NCBI RefSeq assembly: GCF_004745595.1
Contig: NZ_SRLH01000007.1
Location: 66,769 to 130,768 of the forward strand
Direction of reading: 5' to 3'
DNA length: 64,000 bases
Origin: Flavobacterium humi
GTDB lineage: Bacteria; Bacteroidota; Bacteroidia; Flavobacteriales; Flavobacteriaceae
Position 1 is the first letter of the stretch, and every line of letters starts with the position of its first letter. A model generated the notes under the pieces. It was not told the DNA's origin, did not search any database, and was given only the letters and a program-made list of their open reading frames with translations. Positions 44,742-53,725 of this stretch are shown piece by piece. Position numbers and translations under genes: made by a program.

Positions 44742-46097
44742 ATGAGGACTCATTTCATAGCCATTGGCGGAGCTGCCATGCACAACCTGGCATTAGCATT
44801 ACACGGAAAAGGATATAAGGTCACCGGAAGTGACGACGCTATTTTTGAACCGTCAAAATCACGATTGGAAAAAAAAGGCTTGCTGCCAAACGAATTTGGA
44901 TGGTTCCCGGAAAAAATAACCTCCGACATCGAAGCAATCATCCTTGGGATGCATGCCAAAGCGGACAATCCCGAATTATTGAAAGCCCAGGAACTAGGCT
45001 TGAAAATCTACTCGTATCCTGAATTTTTATACGAGCAGTCCAAAAATAAAACACGTGTTGTTATTGGTGGTTCCCATGGGAAAACAACCATTACGTCCAT
45101 GATTTTGCATGTCATGCATTATCATAACATTGAAGTGGATTATATGGTGGGAGCACAGCTGGAAGGGTTTGATACGATGGTACATCTTACGGAGAAAAAC
45201 GATTTTATTGTGCTCGAAGGCGATGAATATTTGTCTTCACCAATGGACAGGCGGCCTAAATTTCATTTGTACCAACCCAATATAGCGCTGATTTCAGGAA
45301 TTGCCTGGGACCATATCAACGTTTTTCCAACTTATGAGAATTATGTAGAGCAATTTGAGGTTTTTATCCAGAAAATAACCAACGGCGGGATTTTGGTTTA
45401 CAATGAAGATGATCCTGAAGTGAAAAGAGTGGCGGAAGCTGCGGCTAACCCTATCCGGAAAATCCCTTACCACACGCCGGAATATACTGTTGAAAAAGGT
45501 GTTACATTGTTAGCAACGCCTGAAGGACCCATGCCGATCGAAGTTTTTGGAGCCCATAACCTGAACAACCTGGCCGGTGCCAAATGGATCTGCCAGAACA
45601 TGGGTGTTGATGAAGCTGATTTTTATGAAGCGATAGCCAGCTTTAAAGGAGCGTCCAAACGATTGGAGAAAATTGCCGAAGGAAAAACCAAAGTAGCCTA
45701 TAAAGATTTTGCCCATTCGCCAAGCAAGGTTTCTGCTACGACCAAAGCGGTAAAAGAGCAATATCCGGAGAGGAAAGTTGTCGCTTGCCTCGAATTGCAT
45801 ACCTACAGCAGCCTTAATGCTGCATTTTTAAAAGAATACGAAGGCGCATTGCAATATGCCGATGTTGCGGTTGTATTTTATTCGCCCGATGCCGTAAAAA
45901 TCAAACAGCTTGAAGAGGTAACTTACGAACAGATTGCTAAGGCTTTCAATAGGGAAGACCTTATAATTTATACCAATCCGGCCGATTTTAAAGAATACCT
46001 ATTCAACCTTAATCTGGAAAATACAGCATTATTGCTAATGAGTTCCGGGAATTACGGAGGCCTGAATTTTGATGATGTGAAAGGACTGATCGAATAG
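44742..46097 (+). CDS. mpl: UDP-N-acetylmuramate:tripeptide ligase Mpl (Mur ligase family)
   Basis: 451 residues with the three Mur-ligase domains: an N-terminal nucleotide-binding fold (FIAIGGAAMHNLALAL), the central ATPase with P-loop GGSHGKTTITS (near 110), and a C-terminal domain with AHSPSKVSATT. Mpl reattaches L-Ala-gamma-D-Glu-meso-DAP from recycled wall to UDP-MurNAc. The GGAAMHNLA start fits Mpl better than MurC, though MurC cannot be excluded by eye. It follows the TPR gene by 3 nt; a terminator follows. Confidence 0.87.
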   Translation: MRTHFIAIGGAAMHNLALALHGKGYKVTGSDDAIFEPSKSRLEKKGLLPNEFGWFPEKITSDIEAIILGMHAKADNPELLKAQELGLKIYSYPEFLYEQSKNKTRVVIGGSHGKTTITSMILHVMHYHNIEVDYMVGAQLEGFDTMVHLTEKNDFIVLEGDEYLSSPMDRRPKFHLYQPNIALISGIAWDHINVFPTYENYVEQFEVFIQKITNGGILVYNEDDPEVKRVAEAAANPIRKIPYHTPEYTVEKGVTLLATPEGPMPIEVFGAHNLNNLAGAKWICQNMGVDEADFYEAIASFKGASKRLEKIAEGKTKVAYKDFAHSPSKVSATTKAVKEQYPERKVVACLELHTYSSLNAAFLKEYEGALQYADVAVVFYSPDAVKIKQLEEVTYEQIAKAFNREDLIIYTNPADFKEYLFNLNLENTALLLMSSGNYGGLNFDDVKGLIE

Positions 46098-46129
46098 CAT
46101 TTGGCATATCTCCATCTTGAGAAATATAT

Positions 46130-46161
46130 AAAATCACCGGCGGTTTGCGTTTGGTGATTTT
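46130..46161 (+). terminator. Terminator after mpl
   Basis: AAAATCACC and GGTGATTTT arms around a 14-nt loop, with a T run. Confidence 0.75.
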
Positions 46162-46237
46162 TTTTGCCGTAAAATGTAAAATGATTTCAGTATTTTAGTT
46201 TTTTCATACCACGATAAAATCAATATAATTATTAGCC

Positions 46238-46930
46238 ATGGAACAAACTCCTTTCTCAATCAAACATTGGGCAGAAGACGACAAACCGCGTGAAAAACTA
46301 ATCCTCAAGGGGAAACAATCTTTAAGCGATGTCGAGCTCATTGCCATCCTTATCGGTTCCGGGAGCCGCAGCGAAAGCGCAGTAGCCTTGTCCAAAAGAA
46401 TCTTATTCAGCGTAAACAACAACCTTAACGCATTAGGTAAATTATCGGTAAACCAGCTAATGGCTTTTAAGGGGATCGGCCAAGCCAAAGCCATTACCAT
46501 TGTTGCCGCTTCCGAACTGGGCCGCAGGAAAAGGGCAGAAGCAGCAACACAACTCAGGCAGGTAACCTCCGGAAAAGCCGTTTTTGATATCATGCAGCCC
46601 ATCATCGGGGAGTTGCCGCACGAAGAATTCTGGGTGCTCTACCTTAATAATTCCAATAAGATCCTTTATAAATCCCAAATCAGCAAGGGCGGGATTTCCG
46701 GTACTTTGGTAGATGTCCGGATTGTCTTCAAAACAGCCCTGGAACACAACGCCACATCCATAATCCTGGCCCACAATCATCCTTCTGGAAAGCTACAGGC
46801 CAGCAGTGCCGACAAACAGGTGACCCAAAAGTTGAAACAAGCCGGGCAACAACTGGATATTCCTGTCCTGGACCATGTTATCGTCACTGAAAACCACTAT
46901 TTGAGTTTTGCAGATGACGGAATTTTGTAA
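46238..46930 (+). CDS. radC: RadC family JAB-domain protein
   Basis: 230 residues. N-terminal helix-hairpin-helix (MAFKGIGQAKAITIVAASEL) and C-terminal JAB/MPN metalloprotease-like domain with the metal motif AHNHPSGKLQASSAD and Glu in LPHEEFW. Named for a supposed DNA-repair role that has been questioned; the biochemical function is unsettled. It is followed 54 nt later by a toxin-antitoxin operon whose operator begins 17 nt after its stop. Confidence 0.93.
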   Translation: MEQTPFSIKHWAEDDKPREKLILKGKQSLSDVELIAILIGSGSRSESAVALSKRILFSVNNNLNALGKLSVNQLMAFKGIGQAKAITIVAASELGRRKRAEAATQLRQVTSGKAVFDIMQPIIGELPHEEFWVLYLNNSNKILYKSQISKGGISGTLVDVRIVFKTALEHNATSIILAHNHPSGKLQASSADKQVTQKLKQAGQQLDIPVLDHVIVTENHYLSFADDGIL

Positions 46931-46947
46931 ATAATTAGGTTTTTTGA

Positions 46948-46978
46948 GACAATTGTCGTAATATTACAGACAAATGTC
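46948..46978 (+). promoter_or_regulatory. Operator/promoter of the RES/Xre operon
   Basis: Two palindromes, GACAATTGTC (46948-46957) and GACAAATGTC (46969-46978), start exactly 21 bp apart (two helical turns) and flank a third palindrome, GTAATATTAC (46958-46967). This is the layout expected for cooperative autorepression by the antitoxin. Confidence 0.7.
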
Positions 46979-46995
46979 AAAGTTATGTCAAAGTT
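46974..46995 (+). repeat. 11-bp tandem duplication at the antitoxin start
   Basis: ATGTCAAAGTT occurs twice head to tail (46974-46984, 46985-46995). The first ATG opens a seven-codon frame that ends at TAG; the second is the antitoxin start. Confidence 0.8.
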
Positions 46996-47488
46996 AGTCG
47001 CAAATTCTGATGTCCAGATAGACAAAGCAGTCCGTCTTTATGTTTCTAAAGTTGAAAAAGATGCCAATTATCAATTGATTGATAAGGATATCACCTATAA
47101 GAAATTCCTGTCCAACAGGATGCTGATCGTGCATTCCATCAGAAGGGGCTTGCCTTATGAATTGTATGACCTGATCAAAAAAAGAACTCCTTTCAAAGAA
47201 GACGAATGGGCAGATTTTTTAGGTGTGTCTACCAGGACTTTGCATCGTAACAAATCAAGAAAAGACTTTTATTTTGATTCGATTCCTTCGGAAAAAATAT
47301 TGGAGCTCGCTGAAGTGACCGCTTTGGGAATTGAGGTTTTCGATTCGGAAGAACATTTTTACAGTTGGCTCAATACGCCTTCGTTTGCTTTAGGCAGCCT
47401 GAAACCTATAGAATTGCTCAAAGATTCTTATGGTAAAGAAATGGTTTTGAACGAATTGTACAAAATCGACCAGGGGATTTTTATCTGA
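46985..47488 (+). CDS. Xre/MbcA/ParS-type antitoxin
   Basis: 167 residues. A DNA-binding region (about 60-100; EDEWADFLGVSTRTLHRNKS) is followed by the Xre/MbcA/ParS toxin-binding domain (FYSWLNTPSFALGSLKPIEL, about 122-160). It neutralises the RES toxin encoded next and, with it, represses the operon through palindromes at 46948-46978. ATG 46985 is used because the preceding ATG (46974) is out of frame. The stop overlaps the toxin start (TGATG). Confidence 0.93.
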   Translation: MSKLVANSDVQIDKAVRLYVSKVEKDANYQLIDKDITYKKFLSNRMLIVHSIRRGLPYELYDLIKKRTPFKEDEWADFLGVSTRTLHRNKSRKDFYFDSIPSEKILELAEVTALGIEVFDSEEHFYSWLNTPSFALGSLKPIELLKDSYGKEMVLNELYKIDQGIFI

Positions 47489-47946
47489 TGGATGGCTTTA
47501 GGTTAGCGCGTAAAAAATATGCGATAGAATTATCGGGTAAAGGAGCTTCAATTGCCGGAGCCCGATGGAATTCAAAGGGAACGGAAATTATTTATTGTGC
47601 CGAAAGCAGGGCGTTGGCCATGGCTGAAGTGGTGGTCCATCTTTCCTTGGCCACTTTGCCATCGGATTTTGTCATGCTGAAAATTGATATTCCTGACGGT
47701 ATTTCGATGGAAACCGTTGATGTGTCTGACCTGGAGCTTAACTGGAGTGTTTTTCCTTTTAGTTTTTCCACCCAGGTAATTGGAGATGATTTTGTGCGAA
47801 GGAACCAGGCTTGTGTCCTTAAAGTGCCTTCGGCTGTGGTTAAAGGCGACTTTAACTATTTGATCAATCAGTACCATGAGGATTTTAAAAAGATTGCTAT
47901 TGTAGAGCAGATGGATTTTCCGTTTGACAAAAGGATATTTAAATAA
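47488..47946 (+). CDS. RES domain toxin
   Basis: 152 residues. The RES-domain pattern is present: Arg26 (GARWNSKG), Tyr36, Glu47 (ALAMAEVVVHL), Ser115 (KVPSAVV) and Asn127 (YLINQYHEDF). Characterised RES toxins resemble ADP-ribosyltransferases and deplete NAD+. One-base overlap with the antitoxin gene ensures coupling. The next gene, yjjG, starts immediately after the stop codon, so the pair is not isolated from downstream transcription. Confidence 0.93.
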   Translation: MDGFRLARKKYAIELSGKGASIAGARWNSKGTEIIYCAESRALAMAEVVVHLSLATLPSDFVMLKIDIPDGISMETVDVSDLELNWSVFPFSFSTQVIGDDFVRRNQACVLKVPSAVVKGDFNYLINQYHEDFKKIAIVEQMDFPFDKRIFK

Positions 47947-48642
47947 ATGACAGTGCAAAAAAACGCTATAAAACATATTTTTTTCGATCTGGACCATACG
48001 CTGTGGGATTTCGACAGGAATTCGGAGCTGGCTTTCGAGCGTATTTTACAAAATTATTTTCCTCAGGTGGAACTTCGGGAATTTATCAGGGTATATGCGC
48101 CGATCAACCAGGTTTGTTGGAAATTATACCAAAAAGATGAAATCACACACCAGGAATTGCGCTATAAAAGGTTAAAGGATACTTTTGATATCCTGGGCCA
48201 GGAAATTTCAACACAATTGATCGATGCGATTTCGGAGGAATACATTCAGTATTTACCCGATTTCAATCATTTGTTTGACGATGCGGTCCCGGTTTTGGAA
48301 TACCTGAGCCAAAATTACGAACTGCACATTATTACCAATGGTTTTGCGGAAGTGCAATATAAAAAAATCAACAATTCCAACATTGGGCATTTTTTCAAAA
48401 CCATTACCAATTCGGAAACGGCCGGCACCAAAAAGCCGAACCATGGTATTTTCAGCCATGCCCTGAAAGAAGCGAAAGCCTTTAAAAACGAAAGCGTCAT
48501 GATTGGCGATTGCCTCGATGCAGATGTCAATGGTGCACTTGATTTCGGTATTGCTGCCATTTTTTTCAATTCCGGGCAAATCGATGTCGATAAAAATATC
48601 CGTCAAATAACTACCTTAACAGAATTAAAAAATATTTTTTAA
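47947..48642 (+). CDS. yjjG: YjjG-family noncanonical pyrimidine nucleotidase (HAD)
   Basis: 231 residues. HAD motifs: motif I FFDLDHTLWDF (about 13-23), motif II ITNGF, motif III lysine in GTKKPN, motif IV MIGDCLDADVNGA. YjjG dephosphorylates noncanonical and normal pyrimidine nucleotides, cleaning the pool of mutagenic forms. The ATG follows the RES toxin stop with no gap (TAAATG), and the next gene starts one base after its stop. Confidence 0.9.
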   Translation: MTVQKNAIKHIFFDLDHTLWDFDRNSELAFERILQNYFPQVELREFIRVYAPINQVCWKLYQKDEITHQELRYKRLKDTFDILGQEISTQLIDAISEEYIQYLPDFNHLFDDAVPVLEYLSQNYELHIITNGFAEVQYKKINNSNIGHFFKTITNSETAGTKKPNHGIFSHALKEAKAFKNESVMIGDCLDADVNGALDFGIAAIFFNSGQIDVDKNIRQITTLTELKNIF

Positions 48643-48643
48643 A

Positions 48644-49333
48644 ATGAAGAATACCTTGTCTTTACTTTTACTCCTTGTTTCGGCATTTGCCATAGGCCAA
48701 ACATCGGTCAATGAATACAAATACGTCCAGATTCCTGCAAAGTTCGATTTCCTAAAAACCAAAGACCAGTATGGGCTCAATACGATTACCAAAGTCTATT
48801 TTGAACAAAAAGGATTTGGGGTTGTGTATGATAATGAGATCATCAACGATGCATTTTTGCTGGATAACTGCAATAAACTATATGTTGACGTTCTGGAAGA
48901 CAGGACTTTTTTTGCCACCAAACTCACTGTTGTAATCAAGGACTGCACCAATAGGGTAGTGTATACTTCCGAAGAAGGTACCAGCCGAAAGAAAGAACAT
49001 GCATTGGCCTATAATGAAGCGCTTAGGACGGCATTGAAATCTTTTGACAAGCAAAATTACACTTACACTGGCAAGGTCGCTAAAACACCGCTGCAAACGG
49101 TTCAGCCGGTTAAAACGGAAAATCCTGTGAACAAAACAGAAGCCGCAGGAAATGTTACAGTGGAAAAAGTAGTTACAATCCAAATGTCCATCCAGAAAAC
49201 ATCTGATCCTAATGTTTATATTGCTTCTTCGGGAAATAAAAACGGGGTCGTGCTGAAAAAAGGAAACGAATGGTTTTTCGAATACTATCAAAATGACCAA
49301 TTGCTTTCCGAAAAAGTCAACCTGAAATTCTAA
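48644..49333 (+). CDS. Exported protein of unknown function
   Basis: 229 residues with a signal peptide (MKNTLSLLLLLVSAFAIG, cleaved near GQ). It has a beta/alpha N-terminal domain (about 20-130; YKYVQIPAKFDFL, ATKLTVVIKDC), a flexible Pro/Thr/Val linker (about 140-175) and a short beta C-terminus ending SEKVNLKF. No family is recognised. It begins one base after yjjG and ends directly against the stop of rarA on the other strand, with no room for a terminator. Confidence 0.7.
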   Translation: MKNTLSLLLLLVSAFAIGQTSVNEYKYVQIPAKFDFLKTKDQYGLNTITKVYFEQKGFGVVYDNEIINDAFLLDNCNKLYVDVLEDRTFFATKLTVVIKDCTNRVVYTSEEGTSRKKEHALAYNEALRTALKSFDKQNYTYTGKVAKTPLQTVQPVKTENPVNKTEAAGNVTVEKVVTIQMSIQKTSDPNVYIASSGNKNGVVLKKGNEWFFEYYQNDQLLSEKVNLKF

Positions 49334-50611
49334 CTAGTAACCGTATTTATCCTGCCAGCGGTTTTTTAAGAACTGCCGCAATTCTTTTTCCCTTGCGTTG
49401 TTCCCCGGTTCATAAAAGGCAGTATTGGAGAGGGAATCCGGCAGGAATTCTTGCTCAGCAAAATTATTGGCAAAATCATGCGAATATTTGTATTCATCGC
49501 CATATCCCAATTCTTTCATGAGTTTGGTAGGCGCGTTACGCAGGTGTATGGGAACAGGCAAATCCCCGGTCTGCTTTACCATTTGCTGTGCTTTATTGAT
49601 GGCCATATAACTGGCATTGCTTTTTGCAGAAGTAGCCAGGTAAACAGCACATTGGCTCAGGATAATGCGGCTTTCCGGATACCCAATCGTAGTTACGGCC
49701 TGAAAGGTATTATTGGCCATTATCAAAGCTGTAGGATTGGCGTTCCCAATATCTTCCGAGGCCAGGATCAGCATCCGCCGGGCAATAAATTTCACATCTT
49801 CACCGCCTTCGATCATCCGGGCAAGCCAATAGACCGCACCGTTTGGGTCGCTCCCCCTTATCGATTTGATAAACGCAGAAACTATATCATAATGCTGTTC
49901 TCCGGTTTTGTCATACAAAACAGTGTTTTTCTGCACCAGCTGCATGACTTTTTCGTTTGTAATTTCAATGGAATCACTTTCAGAGGCATTGATGACCAAT
50001 TCAAAAATATTCAACAATTTTCTTCCGTCGCCACCGGAAAGGCGGAGCAGGGCTTCCGTTTCCTTAAGATCGATGTTTTTAGTTTTCAATAGTTCGTCTG
50101 AAACCATCGCCCGGTGCAATAAAGCTTCCAGGTCGTCTTTGGAAAATGGGTTTAGGATGTACACCTGACATCTTGACAACAAAGCGGGAATCACTTCAAA
50201 ACTAGGATTTTCAGTAGTGGCACCTATTAAAGTCACCCATCCTTTTTCAACGGCAGCCAATAAGGAATCCTGCTGTGATTTGCTAAAACGATGGATCTCA
50301 TCGATAAACAAGATCGGGTTTTTGGCCGTAAACAAGCCACCGCTCTGTTTCGCTTTGTCTATCACATCACGAATATCTTTAACGCCTGAATTTATGGCGC
50401 TTAGCACATAAAACGGACGCTTGCTTTCCTGGGCCATGATCTGGGCCAAAGTGGTTTTTCCGGTTCCAGGAGGTCCCCATAAAATCAACGAAGGGATAAT
50501 ACCGCGGGCAATCTGGTGTGTTAAAGAACCTTGTTCCCCAACCAAATGCGACTGGCTGATGTATTCCTGTAAATTCTGCGGGCGTATGCGTTCTGCCAAA
50601 GGTGCTTCCAT
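49334..50611 (-). CDS. rarA: Replication-associated recombination protein RarA (MgsA)
   Basis: 425 residues. AAA+ ATPase with Walker [11 protein letters not shown] (near 45), Walker [11 protein letters not shown], sensor 1 [11 protein letters not shown] and the RarA C-terminal tetramerisation region ([20 protein letters not shown]). It acts at stalled forks with SSB. ATG 50611 opens the conserved [20 protein letters not shown]; the open frame extends 11 codons more without support. It converges with the exported-protein gene with no gap. Confidence 0.95.
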   Translation of the reverse strand: MEAPLAERIRPQNLQEYISQSHLVGEQGSLTHQIARGIIPSLILWGPPGTGKTTLAQIMAQESKRPFYVLSAINSGVKDIRDVIDKAKQSGGLFTAKNPILFIDEIHRFSKSQQDSLLAAVEKGWVTLIGATTENPSFEVIPALLSRCQVYILNPFSKDDLEALLHRAMVSDELLKTKNIDLKETEALLRLSGGDGRKLLNIFELVINASESDSIEITNEKVMQLVQKNTVLYDKTGEQHYDIVSAFIKSIRGSDPNGAVYWLARMIEGGEDVKFIARRMLILASEDIGNANPTALIMANNTFQAVTTIGYPESRIILSQCAVYLATSAKSNASYMAINKAQQMVKQTGDLPVPIHLRNAPTKLMKELGYGDEYKYSHDFANNFAEQEFLPDSLSNTAFYEPGNNAREKELRQFLKNRWQDKYGY

Positions 50612-50756
50612 ACTGTAAAAATAATATTTTTTATTTGAAGCCATTCCAGCTCTCCACTATATCTTTTTATTTTTAAAGGAAAAATAAAAAGGATGCCGTT
50701 GCGATCTGGGCTAGGGCATACCTATTTGGATGAACTATGACAAAAGTTCACGACAT

Positions 50757-50764
50757 TAGTTTTG
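50757..50764 (+). promoter_or_regulatory. Possible -7 element of the rhomboid gene
   Basis: TAGTTTTG fits TAnnTTTG, 25 nt before the ATG. Just upstream, TGAACT and AGTTCA (50731-50736, 50745-50750) form a small inverted repeat. Confidence 0.4.
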
Positions 50765-50789
50765 GTTAGGTTTTTGACATCTCTTTTTT

Positions 50790-51593
50790 ATGAAAGATAC
50801 AGATTTCAGGTTTTCACCGTCAGTCCTGGTATGGCCATTGTATTTGGTCTTGGCCTTATGGATCGTTTTTTGGATAGAAGTACAATTTAAGGTCAGCCTC
50901 ACCGAATTTGGCATTTACCCGAGGACGTTGTCGGGCCTGAAAGGAATTGTTTTCAGCCCTTTCCTCCACGCCGATATATCGCATCTGTACAATAATTCGA
51001 TACCGCTTTTTTTATTGGTGGCGGCACTTCGTTTTTTCTATCGAAAACAATCTTTGGAAGTATTGGTATACGGTATCTTGTTTTCGGGTTTCGGTACCTG
51101 GCTTATCGGAAGGGATAATTTCCATATAGGAGCCAGTGGCTTGATTTACGTTTTGATCAGTTTTATATTTTTCAAAGGTATCCAAACCAACTATTACCGG
51201 CTGGTTTCGCTGTCTCTTACCATTGTGGTCTTGTATGGTGGTATGATTTGGTATGTTTTTCCGAGTGCCGAAGCTGAAATTTCCTGGGAATCACACCTAT
51301 CGGGTTTTATTACCGGTTTTTTGCTGTCCTTTTTTATGAAAACTTCAGTATACCAAAGGCCTATAAAATATGATTGGGAGCATCCGGATTTTGACCCGAC
51401 CCAAGATGAGTTTATGAAACATTTTGATGAGAACGGTAATTTTGCGCCCAAGCCAAAAGAAATCCCGCAGGATGATGTTTCACTGTTTTTTACGTCCAAT
51501 TATCCTATCGTTTACGAGATTGTTCCCGCTGTGAGTCGTCAAAGCAATCCCGAAGCTACTGAATTAAATGAGTGGAATAGGGAAGAAGAGTAG
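50790..51593 (+). CDS. Rhomboid family intramembrane serine protease
   Basis: 267 residues with six transmembrane helices (about 12-185). The catalytic serine is in NFHIGASGLIYVL and the catalytic histidine in ISWESHLSGFITG; the first-loop HADISHLYNNSIPLF matches the family. A charged, non-membrane C-terminal tail of about 80 residues (from VYQRPIKYDWEHPDF) follows. The natural substrate is unknown. It is a single-gene unit ending at a bidirectional terminator. Confidence 0.93.
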   Translation: MKDTDFRFSPSVLVWPLYLVLALWIVFWIEVQFKVSLTEFGIYPRTLSGLKGIVFSPFLHADISHLYNNSIPLFLLVAALRFFYRKQSLEVLVYGILFSGFGTWLIGRDNFHIGASGLIYVLISFIFFKGIQTNYYRLVSLSLTIVVLYGGMIWYVFPSAEAEISWESHLSGFITGFLLSFFMKTSVYQRPIKYDWEHPDFDPTQDEFMKHFDENGNFAPKPKEIPQDDVSLFFTSNYPIVYEIVPAVSRQSNPEATELNEWNREEE

Positions 51594-51615
51594 GGGATTG
51601 TTTTTACTAAAATAA

Positions 51616-51641
51616 AAGCCCGGATAAAAATTTCCGGGCTT
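51616..51641. terminator. Terminator between the rhomboid gene and rlmB
   Basis: AAGCCCGG, 10-nt loop, CCGGGCTT; lies between two convergent genes. Confidence 0.8.
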
Positions 51642-51669
51642 GTTGTTTTATGCTATTCGTGTTAAGGAA

Positions 51670-52404
51670 TTAACTCCTTTGTCTTACGGTTTCATATAAA
51701 AAGGCACCACAGGCCACCGAAACATTTAAAGACTCAATGGTCCCAAACATGGGTAATTTAGCTTTTTCATCTACAATTTTCAACACAGAAGGGTTTACGC
51801 CGCGATCTTCGCTTCCCATGATAATGGCTAGAGGTTCGTTTAGCTGCAGGTCGTAAATGTTGTTTTCTGTTTTTTCAGTTGCTGCTACCGTTTTTATCCC
51901 GGAACCTTGTAAATAGAAAATGGCGTCTTTGATGTGGTCCACTTTACAGATCGGAACATTAAATACAGCGCCGGCAGAGGTTTTTACCGTGTCGCCATTT
52001 ACCGGGGCGGAACCTTGCTTTTGAATGATGATGCCGTCCACTCCGGTGCATTCAGCGGTACGGATTATCGCTCCAAAATTACGGGCATCTGATAATTGGT
52101 CCAAGATGAGGAACAATGGGACTTTGCCGCTTTCCACAACCGTATCGACCAAGGTTTCAAGTTTGTGAAACGTAATAGGCGCAATAGTCGCCACAGCACC
52201 CTGATGGTTGTTTGCCGTCAGGCGGTTTAGTTTTTCAACGGGAACATAAGAAAAATTGATGCTGTTTTTTTTCATCGATTTCAGTAGCTCCTGCATCAAA
52301 TCACCTTGTGCATCACTTTGGATAAACACTTTGTCGATTTCTTTTTTTGCATTGATGGCTTCTATAATAGCCCTTATTCCAAATATCTGGTTCTCTTTTT
52401 CCAT
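51670..52404 (-). CDS. rlmB: 23S rRNA (guanosine-2251-2'-O)-methyltransferase RlmB
   Basis: 244 residues. An N-terminal substrate-binding domain (IFGIRAIIEAINAKKEIDKV) is followed by the SpoU knot domain with motifs LDQLSDARNFGAIIRTAECT, IIMGSEDRGVNPSV and SLNVSVACGAFLYE. It methylates G2251 of the peptidyl-transferase P loop. ATG 52404 starts the family match. A TATCTTTG promoter element ends only 4 nt upstream, so the transcript should be nearly leaderless, and an 11-codon upstream extension is excluded. Confidence 0.93.
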   Translation of the reverse strand: MEKENQIFGIRAIIEAINAKKEIDKVFIQSDAQGDLMQELLKSMKKNSINFSYVPVEKLNRLTANNHQGAVATIAPITFHKLETLVDTVVESGKVPLFLILDQLSDARNFGAIIRTAECTGVDGIIIQKQGSAPVNGDTVKTSAGAVFNVPICKVDHIKDAIFYLQGSGIKTVAATEKTENNIYDLQLNEPLAIIMGSEDRGVNPSVLKIVDEKAKLPMFGTIESLNVSVACGAFLYETVRQRS

Positions 52405-52408
52405 GCCG

Positions 52409-52416
52409 CAAAGATA
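52409..52416 (-). promoter_or_regulatory. -7 element directly before rlmB
   Basis: TATCTTTG on the minus strand, 4 nt before the ATG; it lies against the A/T tail of the terminator at 52421-52453. Confidence 0.55.
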
Positions 52417-52420
52417 TAAA

Positions 52421-52453
52421 AAAAAACCATCGAACATTGTTCGATGGTTTTTT
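52421..52453 (-). terminator. Terminator of the susCD operon
   Basis: A run, CCATCGAAC, att, GTTCGATGG, six T: a 9-bp GC-containing stem extended by A-T pairs, directly after the last gene of the operon. Confidence 0.9.
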
Positions 52454-52475
52454 GAAATTGAATCAAATATATTGA

Positions 52476-52964
52476 TTAATATTCATCTTCCAAGAATCCG
52501 GTTCTTTTGTGACCGTCAAAATGTATGATATTTCCTGGATCGTAGCTGAATTCTGCATCAAAAGTGATTTTGTCAACAGTGTGACCACCTCTTGAAACGG
52601 CACCACCTGAAATGATTTTACCGTTAGTAACAGTTACAGTTCCAGAATCACCAATGTTATCAGAATTTGTTACAGAGAAAGTACCATCCTGGTTCATGTT
52701 GATTTTACACTTAAGTGCCCAACCATTTCCATGGTCGTCAATCCACATAGTGTTGTCATTAGCAGATGTATTGTAAGTAGAATGCAAAGCATGCTCTACT
52801 TGATCAACTCCGCCTTCACTAACTGTGATAAACCAATCTCCTGCAAATTGTCCAGTGTTTGTTTTTCCTGGGTCTGGATCTCCACCCTCATCGCATGATG
52901 AAAAACTTGTGATTAGAATTAATCCAAAAACAACTTTTAGAAGTTTACTTTTTAATATACTCAT
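52476..52964 (-). CDS. Small surface lipoprotein of the susCD operon (lipid-binding-like)
   Basis: 162 residues, lipoprotein signal ending SFSSC with an acidic, glycine-rich tail after the Cys (DEGGDPDPG), typical of surface-exposed lipoproteins in Bacteroidota. The rest is a beta-rich domain (GDWFITVSEGG, GWALKCKINMNQDGTFSVTN, GGHTVDKITFDAEF) resembling the lipocalin-like lipid-binding proteins found beside SusC/SusD pairs. It is the last gene of the operon. Its ligand is unknown. Confidence 0.75.
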   Translation of the reverse strand: MSILKSKLLKVVFGLILITSFSSCDEGGDPDPGKTNTGQFAGDWFITVSEGGVDQVEHALHSTYNTSANDNTMWIDDHGNGWALKCKINMNQDGTFSVTNSDNIGDSGTVTVTNGKIISGGAVSRGGHTVDKITFDAEFSYDPGNIIHFDGHKRTGFLEDEY

Positions 52965-52976
52965 TTTGGTTTTTAA

Positions 52977-53714
52977 TTAAAGTTGAACTTGAGTTAATGT
53001 TGCAACAAAAGTGTAAGCTGTTGGAGCCAACCATGAAGTTGTCATAACTACTTTTTTAGTTGCTGGAGTAACAGTCAATCCTGTAATGTTAGCTGTACCT
53101 CCAAATCCTGTATTTGATAATGGGTTACCTGGGAATGTGAAAGTATTCGCAGGAATACTAACTGCATTGATAGTTCCACCAGGAGTGATGTATCCTAATC
53201 CAAGAGCTCTTCCATATTGGTACCATCCTCCGAAAGCATCAGAAATTTCATAAGTACCGTTTGCGTTTTTCCAGATATAAAGGTATTTTATGTTCATATA
53301 AGCAGCACTCGGAGTTGATCCATTTCTGCTGATAGTACAAGTGTAAACACCTTCAATGCTGTTAACTAGATCACCAGTTTTGTAAACGATAACTTTACGT
53401 GAAGCACTGGCTTTAAAGCCATCTTTATTGGTAGCAGTATACGTAATCGTGTACTCGTCAGTGATGTTAGTATTAAGTGTGGTTTCGTGTCTGTAATTAC
53501 CCGCTACTGTAGTCGTAGTAGGAATAACAGTTTCTCCTTCTTTTGCAATAACTCCCGGATCGGTAAAAGTACCACCTTGAGGAACAAAGATAGGATCTGC
53601 TCCTAATACTTCAATTGTAGGGTAGTTAGTTACGGTAGATACATTGTCAGTATCTGTAGTACAAGAGGATAATAAACCGCTTGCAATAACTAATGTCAAA
53701 AATATTTTTTTCAT
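52977..53714 (-). CDS. DUF5011/BT_2262-type lipoprotein of the susCD operon
   Basis: 245 residues. Lipoprotein signal ending GLLSSC. An Ig-like DUF5011 domain (about 35-112; TIEVLGADPIFVPQGGTFTD, TYTATNKDGFKASASRKV) is followed by a C-terminal beta domain of the kind found with SusC/SusD loci (GVYTCTISRNGSTPSAAYMN). It likely sits at the surface beside SusD as an accessory binding protein. ATG 53714 opens the signal; the frame's first eight codons overlap the end of susD. Confidence 0.8.
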   Translation of the reverse strand: MKKIFLTLVIASGLLSSCTTDTDNVSTVTNYPTIEVLGADPIFVPQGGTFTDPGVIAKEGETVIPTTTTVAGNYRHETTLNTNITDEYTITYTATNKDGFKASASRKVIVYKTGDLVNSIEGVYTCTISRNGSTPSAAYMNIKYLYIWKNANGTYEISDAFGGWYQYGRALGLGYITPGGTINAVSIPANTFTFPGNPLSNTGFGGTANITGLTVTPATKKVVMTTSWLAPTAYTFVATLTQVQL

Positions 53715-53725
53715 AATTTTCAAAT

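Noticed and set aside
46974..46997. ATG 46974 as the antitoxin start
   Set aside because: It is out of frame and stops after seven codons (MSKLCQS).
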